16,600 bases of DNA. Origin: MTP4 sp9310u. GTDB taxonomy: Archaea; Halobacteriota; Methanosarcinia; Methanosarcinales; Methanosarcinaceae. The stretch lies in contig DAOUSW010000078.1 of assembly GCA_030627005.1 (NCBI GenBank), positions 1-16,600 of the forward strand, read 5' to 3'. Each line of letters opens with the position of its first letter. The first letter of the stretch is position 1. The position numbers and the translations under genes are program-made. This document shows, in pieces, positions 1 to 6,504 of this stretch. The notes beneath the pieces are model-generated. The model did not search any database and had not been told where the DNA came from. It saw only the letters and a program-made list of their open reading frames with translations.

Positions 1-208
1 AATGGAATTATATAGAATTTATAATAATTTTTTATAAATTTGTAGGGTTTGTCAAGTCCAGTTGGGCCAAAAATGAAGAGGAATATTCAGTATCAATTAG
101 TGGATGCTGTCAAAGTTAGGTTAAAAAGCCAGGTGGAAATTGGTGTCTGGGTAAAAATAATTACACAGTTCCGTAAATTATGAAAAAATTAAAAAAATCA
201 AGGGAAAT

Positions 209-232
209 TAAAAAAAGAAAAAAATAAAAAAG
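209..232 (-). terminator. U-tract terminator of mptA
   Basis: Directly after the mptA stop codon, the minus strand carries three long T runs broken only by single other bases (seen on the + strand as A runs). Long U tracts alone are enough for termination in many archaea, and no GC-rich hairpin is needed. Bases 1-208, beyond it, are AT-rich and show no convincing gene, RNA or repeat. Confidence 0.65.
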
Positions 233-235
233 GTT

Positions 236-1195
236 TTAATTGTTGTTGATCTCTTTCTTGAGTTCTCCAAGGAGGGCAACCCTTTCGGCAAAGGCATTGT
301 GTCTGTGGATACTTTCCTCATTGACTTGCTTAATTGTGATCACTGCGTCGTCGGGAAGGCCAGGGAACTTTTTTACGATGTTGTCAGCCATGGTCCTTAC
401 ACAGTCTTCCACGAATTTCGGGTTTTTGTGGGCGGTTTCCACGACGGCTTTTTCATCGGAACGCTTCAGGACTTCAAAGACGCTGGAACTCATGGAGTGC
501 TCGATGATTTCGATGAGGCTTTCCAGGGACACGTCGAAATCGTGTGCCACCTTAATCGAGATTGTGCCCCTCCCGCGCTGGTTGTGAGTGGCCATCGGAA
601 CCCTCTCCAGGAACTTGATGATCGTCTCTTCTTCAACGCCGAGGTCGGCAAGTTCGTTTGCTGCCTTGTCCCTCATGATTTCCTGGGCGCAGGGGCAGGC
701 GGTCATCCCTACCACTTCAGTCCCTATGAGTTTCTTTACATCAAAGTAGTCGTCATCGCCGCTGCCTCTTACAGCCGAAGCTTCGGCAAAAATGTTCACG
801 ACTTCCTGGCATTTCATGCCTGTGGCTGGGGATGCACGCCTGACCATGTATTCGCTTGTCATCCTGACTTCTGCCTGGTTGGCATATTCATGGCGGCCTA
901 AAAGGTTGTGTGCGATATCGCTACAGAGTTTCTCAATCTCGTACACGGGCATGCTGAGTATATTCTCCAGCACCTCATCAACGGCTTCGAAATTGCGTGA
1001 GAGGTTAGCTCCCTTCCTGTCAGAAGACAGGTCAACAAAGACGTCAAAGGTTGAAATCAGTACGATGGGACGTTTGTCTCTTCTTTTGATTTCAACGAGT
1101 TTTTTTACGTTTGTAACCCCGACCCTCGTGAGGTTGATCGGCACGCTCGGTTTGCTGGCCTGGACGTCGGGGAGGTTGAAAATACAATTTTCCAT
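236..1195 (-). CDS. mptA: GTP cyclohydrolase MptA (Fe(II)-dependent, methanopterin pathway)
   Basis: This is the GTP cyclohydrolase IV / FolE2-like family enzyme. In methanogens it converts GTP to 7,8-dihydroneopterin 2',3'-cyclic phosphate, the first step to tetrahydromethanopterin; it is cytosolic. From the chosen ATG the protein is 319 residues, the usual family length. Visible family signatures are LSRNFEAVDEVL near residues 65-76, ACPCAQ at 166-171, THNQRGRG at 203-210 and EESIHRHNAFAER near 293-305; their Cys and His residues are those expected to form the metal and catalytic site. The frame can also start at ATG 1210, adding five residues (MDLVN). I prefer 1195 because the TATA-like box at 1228-1235 predicts a transcript start near 1205, and because I recall family members beginning MEN. 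No strong Shine-Dalgarno precedes either start. It is a single gene, divergent from MC1, ending in a U-tract terminator. Confidence 0.95.
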   Translation of the reverse strand: MENCIFNLPDVQASKPSVPINLTRVGVTNVKKLVEIKRRDKRPIVLISTFDVFVDLSSDRKGANLSRNFEAVDEVLENILSMPVYEIEKLCSDIAHNLLGRHEYANQAEVRMTSEYMVRRASPATGMKCQEVVNIFAEASAVRGSGDDDYFDVKKLIGTEVVGMTACPCAQEIMRDKAANELADLGVEEETIIKFLERVPMATHNQRGRGTISIKVAHDFDVSLESLIEIIEHSMSSSVFEVLKRSDEKAVVETAHKNPKFVEDCVRTMADNIVKKFPGLPDDAVITIKQVNEESIHRHNAFAERVALLGELKKEINNN

Positions 1196-1227
1196 GTTAA
1201 CCAGATCCATAAAAAGATGAATGTTCG

Positions 1228-1235
1228 ATTTTATA
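1228..1235 (-). promoter_or_regulatory. Probable TATA box of mptA
   Basis: The minus strand reads CCGTATAAAATCG across this spot, a good archaeal TATA box. Its centre lies about 27 bases before position 1205, giving a leader of about 10 bases to ATG 1195. A second TATA-like stretch (minus-strand TATATTTTG, near 1292-1300) lies farther upstream. This is inferred from spacing only. Confidence 0.45.
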
Positions 1236-1503
1236 CGGATAAATTTGATTGGTACGGATTTTGCAATCTTGCAATTTTATATGCATTTGCAAAATATAAT
1301 GGCCATCAGGGGTTATAGCATGTAAAGCTTATGCTTTCCATTTTTCAGCCCTTTTCCAAAAGTACAATAAAACACTTTTTTCCAAAATACTAATACCCGT
1401 TTCCTGAATCCATATTTGGGCATATTTCCAATAAGCCATAAATATTTAAATATTTCCCATACAGAGCACAATATAGAAAAATTTAGTTTATATAGAGTTC
1501 GCG

Positions 1504-1528
1504 GTTTTGGGTAATTTTTCCCCAAAAC
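1504..1528. promoter_or_regulatory. Inverted repeat upstream of the MC1 promoter
   Basis: GTTTTGGG (1504-1511) and CCCAAAAC (1521-1528) form a perfect 8-bp inverted repeat with a 9-base T-rich loop. It lies about 30 bp upstream of the MC1 TATA box and just after another TATA-like sequence, TTTATATA at 1487-1494. It could be an operator or a hairpin ending a short upstream transcript. The rest of the 1236-1616 gap is AT-rich and includes a perfect 16-bp AT palindrome at 1440-1455, but no convincing gene. Confidence 0.35.
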
Positions 1529-1559
1529 ACTAACTATAGCCAACTTCCTGAAGAAAGAC

Positions 1560-1567
1560 TTTATATA
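1560..1567 (+). promoter_or_regulatory. TATA box of the MC1 gene
   Basis: TTTATATA, preceded by the purine-rich AAGAAAG as in archaeal BRE elements, predicts a transcript start near 1590. That gives a leader of about 27 bases, which holds the ribosome binding site GAGGTGA at 1605-1611. A near-identical box at 1487-1494 may be a second promoter. Confidence 0.6.
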
Positions 1568-1616
1568 CTTTAAAACTTAATCAGTGTCTAGCAATACAAT
1601 TTGCGAGGTGACCTTT

Positions 1617-1901
1617 ATGTCCAACACAAGAAATTTTGTTTTACGAGACGAAGCTGGCAATGAGCACGGAGTATTCACCGGAAAACAGCCTCGGCAGGCT
1701 GCTCTCAAGGCTGCGAACCGTGGTGCCGGCACAAAGAAAAAGCCGGAAATCATCCGCCTCAGGGAACGCGGGACAAAGAAGGTGCACGTTTTCAAGGCAT
1801 GGAAGGAAGACGTCGAAGCCCCCAAGAACAGGCCTGACTGGATGCCCGAGAAAATCAGCAAGCCCTTTGTCAAGAAAGAAAGGATTGAAAAGCTCGAGTA
1901 A
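1617..1901 (+). CDS. mc1: Non-histone chromosomal protein MC1
   Basis: MC1 is the small, abundant, monomeric protein that bends and compacts DNA in Methanosarcina and relatives. The frame encodes 94 residues, 93 after removal of Met, matching the classic MC1 length. It is very basic and begins MSNTRNFVLRDEAGNEHG; other recognisable blocks are TGKQPRQAALKAANRG, RLRERGTKKVHVFKAWKE and PDWMPEKISKPFVKKERIEK. These agree with the MC1 sequences I recall apart from scattered substitutions. The frame is open upstream to 1584, but ATG 1617 has the ribosome binding site GAGGTGA six bases ahead and gives the known N terminus, so the longer version is wrong. It stands alone with its own TATA box and a hairpin/U-tract terminator, as expected for a highly expressed chromatin protein. 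Confidence 0.97.
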   Translation: MSNTRNFVLRDEAGNEHGVFTGKQPRQAALKAANRGAGTKKKPEIIRLRERGTKKVHVFKAWKEDVEAPKNRPDWMPEKISKPFVKKERIEKLE

Positions 1902-1917
1902 ATTGCATTTGTCACAG

Positions 1918-1950
1918 CCCCTGCAAATAGGGGTTATTTCTTTTTCTTTC
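1918..1950 (+). terminator. Terminator after MC1
   Basis: CCCCT (1918-1922) and AGGGG (1929-1933) form a 5-bp GC-rich stem with a 6-base loop, followed by a T-rich stretch to about 1950. It lies 17 bases after the MC1 stop codon. Confidence 0.7.
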
Positions 1951-2033
1951 CAATACTTATATATGGATTTTCCTGGAAGGGACTTTATTTTTCAAAACTT
2001 TCCGGGATCGTTTATTTCAGACACCTTCAAAGG

Positions 2034-2106
2034 AAATTCCTCTCTTTATATGAAGTTTTGTTCTCTAAGAAAAATTTCTCTCTTTATATGAAGTTTTGTT
2101 CTCTAA
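2034..2106 (+). repeat. Direct repeat carrying two TATA-like boxes
   Basis: A 28-base sequence occurs twice without mismatch, at 2041-2068 and 2079-2106, at a 38-base interval. Similarity extends six or seven bases to the left with one mismatch. Each copy holds CTCTTTATATGAAG, which looks like an archaeal TATA box, and a partial third copy (ATGAAGTTC) follows. The repeat lies 157 bases before argB. The 1951-2262 gap holds no convincing gene; other TATA-like sites are near 1957 and 2138. Confidence 0.85.
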
Positions 2107-2232
2107 ATGAAGTTCTTTTTTTTCGGATTTCTTATCCTATAAATCTTTTTTGAGCGCCCGGAGGATCTTTATGGTTTTTTGAATCGCTTTTCTTCAATAT
2201 CCCGGGGTTTTGCTGTCTCTTTCAACGATAAG

Positions 2233-2240
2233 TTTAATAG
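2233..2240 (+). promoter_or_regulatory. Possible proximal TATA box of argB
   Basis: AAGTTTAATAGC is centred about 27 bases before the argB ATG, so a transcript starting at the usual distance would have almost no leader. No strong Shine-Dalgarno precedes the ATG, which fits leaderless or short-leader initiation. A farther start from the boxes at 2138 or in the 2041-2106 repeat is equally possible. Confidence 0.35.
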
Positions 2241-2262
2241 CAGAACTTCTGATTCCTAGGTC

Positions 2263-3159
2263 ATGTCACTGAAGCGAGAGAATGTGCTTATCGAGGCCCT
2301 TCCTTATATGCAGGAATTCTATGACTCGGTCATGGTCATCAAGGTTGGTGGAAATGCCATGATCAATGTCCAGGTCATGGAAGACATCATCAAGGACATC
2401 GTGCTCCTGCGCTTTGTGGGGATCAAGCCGGTGATCGTGCACGGGGGCGGCCCTGAGATCACGGAAACGATGACGCTCATGGGGAAGAAAGCCGAATTTG
2501 TGGAAGGGCTCCGCATAACGGATGACGAGACCCTGGAAATCGCCCGCATGGTCCTGGTGGGCAACATCAACACGAAAATGATTTCCCTTATAGGGAAGGC
2601 CGGGGGCAAGGGTATAGGGTTAACGGGCCACGACGGGAGAATGATTCTCGCCCGCAAGAAAGCCGTTCAGAAGGTCATGGTCGAAGGCGTGGAAACCGAG
2701 GTTGATATCGGCTGGGTGGGAGAAAGCGAGGTCATCAATCCCGAAATCCTTCAGATTGTGCTTGAAAAGGGCTATATCCCCGTAATTTCCCCGATTGCCG
2801 TGGACGTGGCAGGCAATGCCCTGAATATCAACGCCGATACTGTTGCAGGAGACATTGCCGCAGCCCTCAGTGCCAAAAAACTCATCCTCATGACCGATGT
2901 CTCCGGACTCCTCCGGGACATGAGCGATCCCGGAAGCCGTATCTCCCGCATTACGCTGGATGATGTCGATCCCCTTATCAGGGAAGGAATCATCCGGGGG
3001 GGCATGATCCCGAAAATCAAAGGAGCGGCCGTGGCCGTGAAAAGCGGAGTTGAGAGGGCTCACATTATAAACGGTAGTGTCTCTCATTCCATGCTTCTCG
3101 AACTCTTCACCGACGGCGGAGTCGGGACAATGATTTATGGGCCCGGTTTTGAGCCGTAA
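2263..3159 (+). CDS. argB: Acetylglutamate kinase
   Basis: This is an amino-acid-kinase fold enzyme that phosphorylates N-acetyl-L-glutamate with ATP, the second step of arginine synthesis by the acetylated route; it is cytosolic. The 298-residue length is normal for the longer class. Visible motifs are VIKVGGNAM with Lys27, the glycine loop VHGGGPEI at 59-66, VEGLRITD at 80-87 with Arg84, LNINADTVAGDIA at 187-199 and GGMIPK at 246-251. The first 20 residues before the kinase core match the N-terminal helix that marks hexameric, arginine-inhibited NAG kinases, so feedback inhibition by arginine is likely (inference). No other arginine gene is nearby. The start is the first ATG and gives the expected N terminus. 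Confidence 0.97.
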   Translation: MSLKRENVLIEALPYMQEFYDSVMVIKVGGNAMINVQVMEDIIKDIVLLRFVGIKPVIVHGGGPEITETMTLMGKKAEFVEGLRITDDETLEIARMVLVGNINTKMISLIGKAGGKGIGLTGHDGRMILARKKAVQKVMVEGVETEVDIGWVGESEVINPEILQIVLEKGYIPVISPIAVDVAGNALNINADTVAGDIAAALSAKKLILMTDVSGLLRDMSDPGSRISRITLDDVDPLIREGIIRGGMIPKIKGAAVAVKSGVERAHIINGSVSHSMLLELFTDGGVGTMIYGPGFEP

Positions 3160-3167
3160 GAATATAT

Positions 3168-3232
3168 TAAGTACGAATACGAAGTGCAAACGAGAAGTGC
3201 AAATAAGAAATACGAATACGAAGCACGAATAA
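3168..3232 (+). repeat. Tandem repeat, five units of 13 bp
   Basis: Five consecutive 13-base units run from nine bases after the argB stop. They read TAAGTACGAATAC, GAAGTGCAAACGA, GAAGTGCAAATAA, GAAATACGAATAC and GAAGCACGAATAA. The array is in frame with the acetyltransferase downstream and makes a false N-terminal extension of that frame (from 3184). Confidence 0.85.
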
Positions 3233-3285
3233 CATGTAAGAAGGGAACATTCTCTCAATTTGCGACGCTGCTGGAGATGCTGCAA

Positions 3286-3786
3286 ATGGATCTGATCATA
3301 CGCCCGGTCAACCTGAGTGATGCCGGGGACATAAACGATATGAGGAGGCAGGAGGGTATCAGGGACAAAACTCTTGCCCTGGCAACCGAAACCCTTGCGT
3401 TTACCGAGGCTTTCATTCGGAACTTCGGGACCGACGACCATGTGCTCGTAGCTGAGAAAGACGGAAAAGTCGTGGGCATGATCGGCATTCATCTCCTTAA
3501 GAGTGCCAGGCAGAGGCACACGGCTGCCCTGGGGATGATGGTCAGGGCGGAATTCCAGGGGCAGGGCATCGGGAAAAAGTTGATGGAAAACATCCTGGAC
3601 CTGGCCGATAACTGGCTCATGCTGGTAAGGATTGAGCTGGATGTTACCGAGGACAACGATAGGGCGATTGGCCTGTACAGGTCTTTCGGGTTTGAAGTCG
3701 AAGGGAAAAAGAAGTATTCAATAATAAAGGGTGGGAAGTATGCCGACCTGCTTATGATGGCCAGGTACCTGCTTCCCTCTCAGTAA
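3286..3786 (+). CDS. GNAT-family N-acetyltransferase (YhhY/RimI-like)
   Basis: The predicted protein has 166 residues and the GCN5-related acetyltransferase fold, moving an acetyl group from acetyl-CoA to an amine. The substrate cannot be read from sequence. Visible signatures are the N-terminal IIRPVNLSDAGDI, the beta strand VAEKDGKVVGMIG at 55-67, the CoA-pyrophosphate loop QGQGIGKKLM at 91-100 (Q/RxxGxG/A), and the C-terminal NDRAIGLYRSFGFEVEG at 124-140. The frame is open to 3184, but that part is a 13-bp tandem repeat. ATG 3286 has GGAG at 3273-3276 nine bases ahead and starts at the conserved first strand, so I use it; ATG 3277 is less well placed. It lies 126 bases after argB and may be cotranscribed. 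No operon logic points to a substrate. Confidence 0.9.
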   Translation: MDLIIRPVNLSDAGDINDMRRQEGIRDKTLALATETLAFTEAFIRNFGTDDHVLVAEKDGKVVGMIGIHLLKSARQRHTAALGMMVRAEFQGQGIGKKLMENILDLADNWLMLVRIELDVTEDNDRAIGLYRSFGFEVEGKKKYSIIKGGKYADLLMMARYLLPSQ

Positions 3787-3807
3787 ATAATGGTATAAAT
3801 AATAAAG

Positions 3808-3839
3808 GGAGAAAAATCTCCTCTGTGCTTAGTTTTTTT
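3808..3839 (+). terminator. Terminator after the GNAT gene
   Basis: GGAGA (3808-3812) and TCTCC (3817-3821) form a perfect 5-bp stem with a four-A loop. A run of seven T ends at 3839. It sits 21 bases after the stop codon. Confidence 0.65.
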
Positions 3840-3897
3840 CTGTTCTCCGTTTTTGTTTTTTGCCAATTATTCTTCCATCCATAATTTTTTGCTAATT

Positions 3898-3929
3898 CAC
3901 TCTAAAATCGGCGTCCCGTACGTTAAGTC
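3898..3929 (-). repeat. Duplicate of the 3' end of the RaSEA gene
   Basis: These 32 bases match 4010-4041, the last codons and stop of the neighbouring RaSEA gene, at 29 of 32 positions and in the same orientation, 112 bases further downstream. Read on the minus strand the copy would encode DLTYGTPILE and a stop, against DFTYGTPILE and a stop in the gene. Between the two copies lies the GC-rich element at 3931-3989. Confidence 0.85.
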
Positions 3930-3930
3930 T

Positions 3931-3989
3931 CCGAGTTGCGTCTCGGAAGTACGCTGTCCGTTTCGCTCACTTTGTTCGCTCAAGCGGAC
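3931..3989. repeat. Dispersed GC-rich element, copy 1
   Basis: This is a 59-base element: a small hairpin CCGAG-TTGCGT-CTCGG (3931-3946), then a 34-base core at 3956-3989 starting GTCCGTTTCGCTC and ending CTCAAGCGGAC. The core ends are inverted repeats (GTCCG / CGGAC, extended by T-A pairs). Copies with the same plan are at 9977-10035 (same orientation, same length) and 13613-13677 (opposite orientation). No open frame is plausible inside it; it resembles REP- or MITE-like intergenic elements. Confidence 0.8.
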
Positions 3990-4008
3990 CAATTTTTTGT
4001 TTCCTCTC

Positions 4009-5049
4009 TCACTCCAGAATCGGCGTCCCGTACGTGAAGTCCTCTATTTCGAGCACTTTTTTCCAGAGCTCTTTGCATCCGCAGTCGACTTTTTCGAGGT
4101 CTGCGGGATCCTGGCTCAGCGAGAAGTTCCTTATTTCGTCTGCGACGTCCCTGCTGCATATTTTGCAGTTGTGGGGGCCGCGTTTTGAGCCTGCACCGAC
4201 GGGGTCGGACATGAGGGGAAGGTCCGTGTGGGCTGCTTTTGCCTGTTTCAGGATTTCTACGATGCTCCAGAGCCAGGGGGGGCGGTACTGGCCTTTTTCC
4301 CAGAGAGACTCGACCAGGGTTCCTTTCTGGACATTACAGAGGTTGATGGAGATGGTGTCCGAATAGGGGGCAGCGTCGTCGATGGAGCTGAGGATGTCTT
4401 CCATGGCCTGTTTTTCGGAGAGGAAGAGGGGTTTTAGCATGAGGTAGGTTTTTACGGTTACCCCGTGCTTTTTTGCTATTTCGGCGGCGCGGGTGAAATC
4501 TCTGAAGGTGAAACCTTTGTTGATAGAATCTTTCCTTATCCTATCGGAGCTTGTCTCAAGGCCAAAGGCAAGCTCGAAGGGTTTTTCTTTCAGGATGCTC
4601 AGGCAGTCCTGCACGTTTTCGTCGCTTACGAAGCCGGGGCGGGTTTCCACGAGCACCTTGACCACACGGGGGTTGGCTGCCAGGGCTTCGAGGATGATGT
4701 GCCGCGCTTCGAGGGGAACTTCCCTGTCATCCAGGAAACTTCCTGAGGTGAAGATCTTGATCATGAGCTCTGGAAAGTTTTCGGCTTTTTTCATCGCTTT
4801 TTCAAGCTGGGCCTTATAGTCTTCCAGGGCCGGGGGTTCGCTTGCGCAGTCGTAGACATAGCCGCACATGGTGCACCCTCCGGCTTTTCCCCAGCGGCAC
4901 CCCGCGGTCTTGAAAATCATCGTCAGGGTCTTTGTCTCTACACCGTTTACCAGGTCGCTTCCTGTCCAGCTTGCCGCCGGCACGTCTGTTGGGGAAGGCC
5001 TGACCTTTATCCGCTGCCGGATATCGAGTACTGCTTTATTCAGGGACAT
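4009..5049 (-). CDS. raSEA: Archaeosine radical SAM protein RaSEA
   Basis: The protein is 346 residues and matches the archaeal radical-SAM partner of ArcS. Together these convert the lysine adduct of preQ0 at position 15 of tRNA to archaeosine (G+15), a modification that stabilises archaeal tRNA. Near the N terminus are three cysteines in the unusual spacing C51-x7-C59-x2-C62 (CRWGKAGGCTMCGY), which should hold the 4Fe-4S cluster and SAM. KIFTSGSFLDDRE, VLVETRPGFV and FGLETSSDRIR follow as expected for the partial TIM barrel. Four more cysteines near the C terminus (NCKIC and DCGC) may bind a second metal or help tRNA binding (inference). It starts 83 bases downstream of guaAB on the same strand, behind a terminator, so it probably has its own promoter. 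Its 3' end is duplicated downstream. Confidence 0.88.
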   Translation of the reverse strand: MSLNKAVLDIRQRIKVRPSPTDVPAASWTGSDLVNGVETKTLTMIFKTAGCRWGKAGGCTMCGYVYDCASEPPALEDYKAQLEKAMKKAENFPELMIKIFTSGSFLDDREVPLEARHIILEALAANPRVVKVLVETRPGFVSDENVQDCLSILKEKPFELAFGLETSSDRIRKDSINKGFTFRDFTRAAEIAKKHGVTVKTYLMLKPLFLSEKQAMEDILSSIDDAAPYSDTISINLCNVQKGTLVESLWEKGQYRPPWLWSIVEILKQAKAAHTDLPLMSDPVGAGSKRGPHNCKICSRDVADEIRNFSLSQDPADLEKVDCGCKELWKKVLEIEDFTYGTPILE

Positions 5050-5094
5050 GGTTGTGAAAACTCGCTTTAAAGCTAGGTTTGTCGAATGCTTTTC

Positions 5095-5133
5095 AAAAAA
5101 AAGAAAAAGATTGTTTGAAGCCTTTTCCGGCTT
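5095..5133 (-). terminator. Terminator of guaAB
   Basis: On the minus strand the stem AAGCC-GGAAAA-GGCTT begins in the stop codon of the GMP synthase gene (5133-5118). A T tract of eight plus five residues, broken by one C, follows at 5108-5095. The form is typical and it separates guaAB from the RaSEA gene. Confidence 0.6.
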
Positions 5134-6047
5134 TATTCGAACTCGATGGTTGCAGGTGGTTTTGGCGTGATATCGTAGACCACCCTGACCACGCTCGGGA
5201 TCTCGGAGGTGATCCTGGACTGGAGGTGCCTGAGGACGTCCCAGGGCAGTTCCAGCGCTTCTGCGGTCATCCCGTCCCGGGACCCGACAGCCCTGACTGC
5301 CATGATCCAGCCGTAGGCCCGGATGTCACCCTTGACCCCGGTCCCTTTACCGATCAATGCGGCATAGGTCTGCCAGGGGCAGAACCGGTCCAGGAGTTCC
5401 TCTTCGACAATGGCGTTTGCCTCACGGGTTGCCTCGAGCTTCTCTTCGGTAACTTCTCCGAGCACGCGCACAGCCAGCCCCGGGCCCGGGAAAGGCATTC
5501 TCTCGCAGATCTCTTCCGGCATTTCAAGCGCCCAGGCAACTTCCCTTACCTCGTCCTTGTAAAGGTCGTCAATGGGCTCGACAATTTTCTTGAAATCGAC
5601 TACGGAAGGCAGCCCACCTACGTTGTGGTGGGACTTGATCCCACCCTCGGACTCGATCCTGTCCGGGTAGATGGTGCCCTGAATAAGGTACTCGGCCTGC
5701 AGCTCCTTTGCTTCCTCTTCGAAGACCCGGATGAAAGTCTCTCCGATCGCTTTTCTTTTCTCCTCGGGGTCTGTGATCCCCTTGAGAGCCCCCAGGAACC
5801 TGTCCTTCGCAAACACGATGTGCAGGTTCATGTGGGAAAATATATGGGCGATCCTTTCGGTCTCCCCTTTCCTCATGAGCCCGGTATCTATATAGATGGG
5901 GCGCAGCTTCTCCCCGATTGCCCTGTAAGCCAGCTCCGCACAGACCGAACTGTCCACGCCGCCGGAAAGGGCAATTATAGCCCTCCCCTCGATTTCGTTT
6001 TTAATCCTATCAATTGCCTTTGGAATGAATTTCTCGGGTTTTACCAT
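5133..6047 (-). CDS. guaAB: GMP synthase subunit B (ATP-pyrophosphatase)
   Basis: This is the synthetase half of GMP synthase, which adenylylates XMP and replaces the AMP with ammonia to give GMP. In most Euryarchaeota the glutaminase half (GuaAA) is a separate protein; it is not in this window. The 304-residue protein has the PP-loop ALSGGVDSSV at 26-35, IDTGLMRKGE, IKSHHNVGGLP, ERMPFPGPGLAVR and the closing TPKPPATIEFE typical of the C-terminal dimerisation domain. The last motif usually ends in EWE, so Phe replaces Trp. An upstream TTG (6050) is in frame, but ATG 6047 has GGAG seven bases ahead, so I take ATG. A TATA-like AAATATAATC on the minus strand near 6181-6190 may be its promoter. 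Confidence 0.96.
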   Translation of the reverse strand: MVKPEKFIPKAIDRIKNEIEGRAIIALSGGVDSSVCAELAYRAIGEKLRPIYIDTGLMRKGETERIAHIFSHMNLHIVFAKDRFLGALKGITDPEEKRKAIGETFIRVFEEEAKELQAEYLIQGTIYPDRIESEGGIKSHHNVGGLPSVVDFKKIVEPIDDLYKDEVREVAWALEMPEEICERMPFPGPGLAVRVLGEVTEEKLEATREANAIVEEELLDRFCPWQTYAALIGKGTGVKGDIRAYGWIMAVRAVGSRDGMTAEALELPWDVLRHLQSRITSEIPSVVRVVYDITPKPPATIEFE

Positions 6048-6059
6048 CAAAATGCTCCT

Positions 6060-6146
6060 TTGAATGGTACTTTGATTCCTTCGAATTAGATTTCGAATTA
6101 GTTACTTTGAATAGGCTTTGAATTGATTTCCGTTGAATAGTAACTG
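6060..6146. repeat. Degenerate T-rich short repeats upstream of guaAB
   Basis: Variants of TTTGAAT, TCGAATTAG and TTGAATAG recur every 11-15 bases, for example TCGAATTAG at 6081-6089 and 6093-6101. The spacing is irregular, so the array has decayed or arose piecemeal. The rest of the 6048-6504 gap holds a low-copy 10-bp repeat at 6444-6478 and no convincing gene. Confidence 0.45.
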
Positions 6147-6443
6147 TGATTGGTGAAAGGTAATAGAATTATTAGGATTTGATTATATTTTAGTGGGATA
6201 TATGTGTCAGTGCATGGGGGTTTTGATATTTAAAGGTATAGTAGGCGGAATGGTACACTGTTGTATGAGCGACATTTTGAAACACTTAAATGTAGAAAGT
6301 CTTGCGTGGTAGCCCCTTTGAATCTGTAATCCCACATTCCTTCGCAGGTGCATTTCTATGCGGGTGCAAACCCGGATTTAAACTTTCCCGCCTCGCAAAA
6401 ATAGTCGAAGGCAGGAGCACCCACAGGATACCGTGTTCTTCAT

Positions 6444-6478
6444 CCGGAAACTCCGGGAAACTCCGGGAAAACCCCGGG
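6444..6478. repeat. Short 10-bp tandem repeat
   Basis: About three and a half units of CCGGGAAACT with small changes lie just beyond the 3' end of the minus-strand epimerase gene. The last unit is CCGGGAAAAC, then CCCGGG. Confidence 0.6.
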
Positions 6479-6504
6479 AGGCTTGAGATCTTCAATCCGT
6501 TCCT

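Noticed and set aside
299..901. Long frame antisense to mptA
   Set aside because: It is a shadow of the mptA frame, which has the full motif set of a known family. Similar shadows opposite the other genes were also dropped.
1313..1543. Minus-strand frame of 76 codons in the mptA-MC1 gap
   Set aside because: It is AT-rich, low in complexity and crosses the probable MC1 control region. It has no ribosome binding site or family motif.
1636..2091. Frame overlapping MC1 in another phase
   Set aside because: It overlaps a certain gene and continues through that gene's terminator and into the promoter-like repeats.
6295..6387. tRNA-like look: GAAAGT pairs with ACTTTC, with GGGTGCAAACCC near the right end
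   Set aside because: The T arm does not abut the acceptor stem, no anticodon arm of proper size can be drawn, and the length is about 93 bases. I take it as chance.
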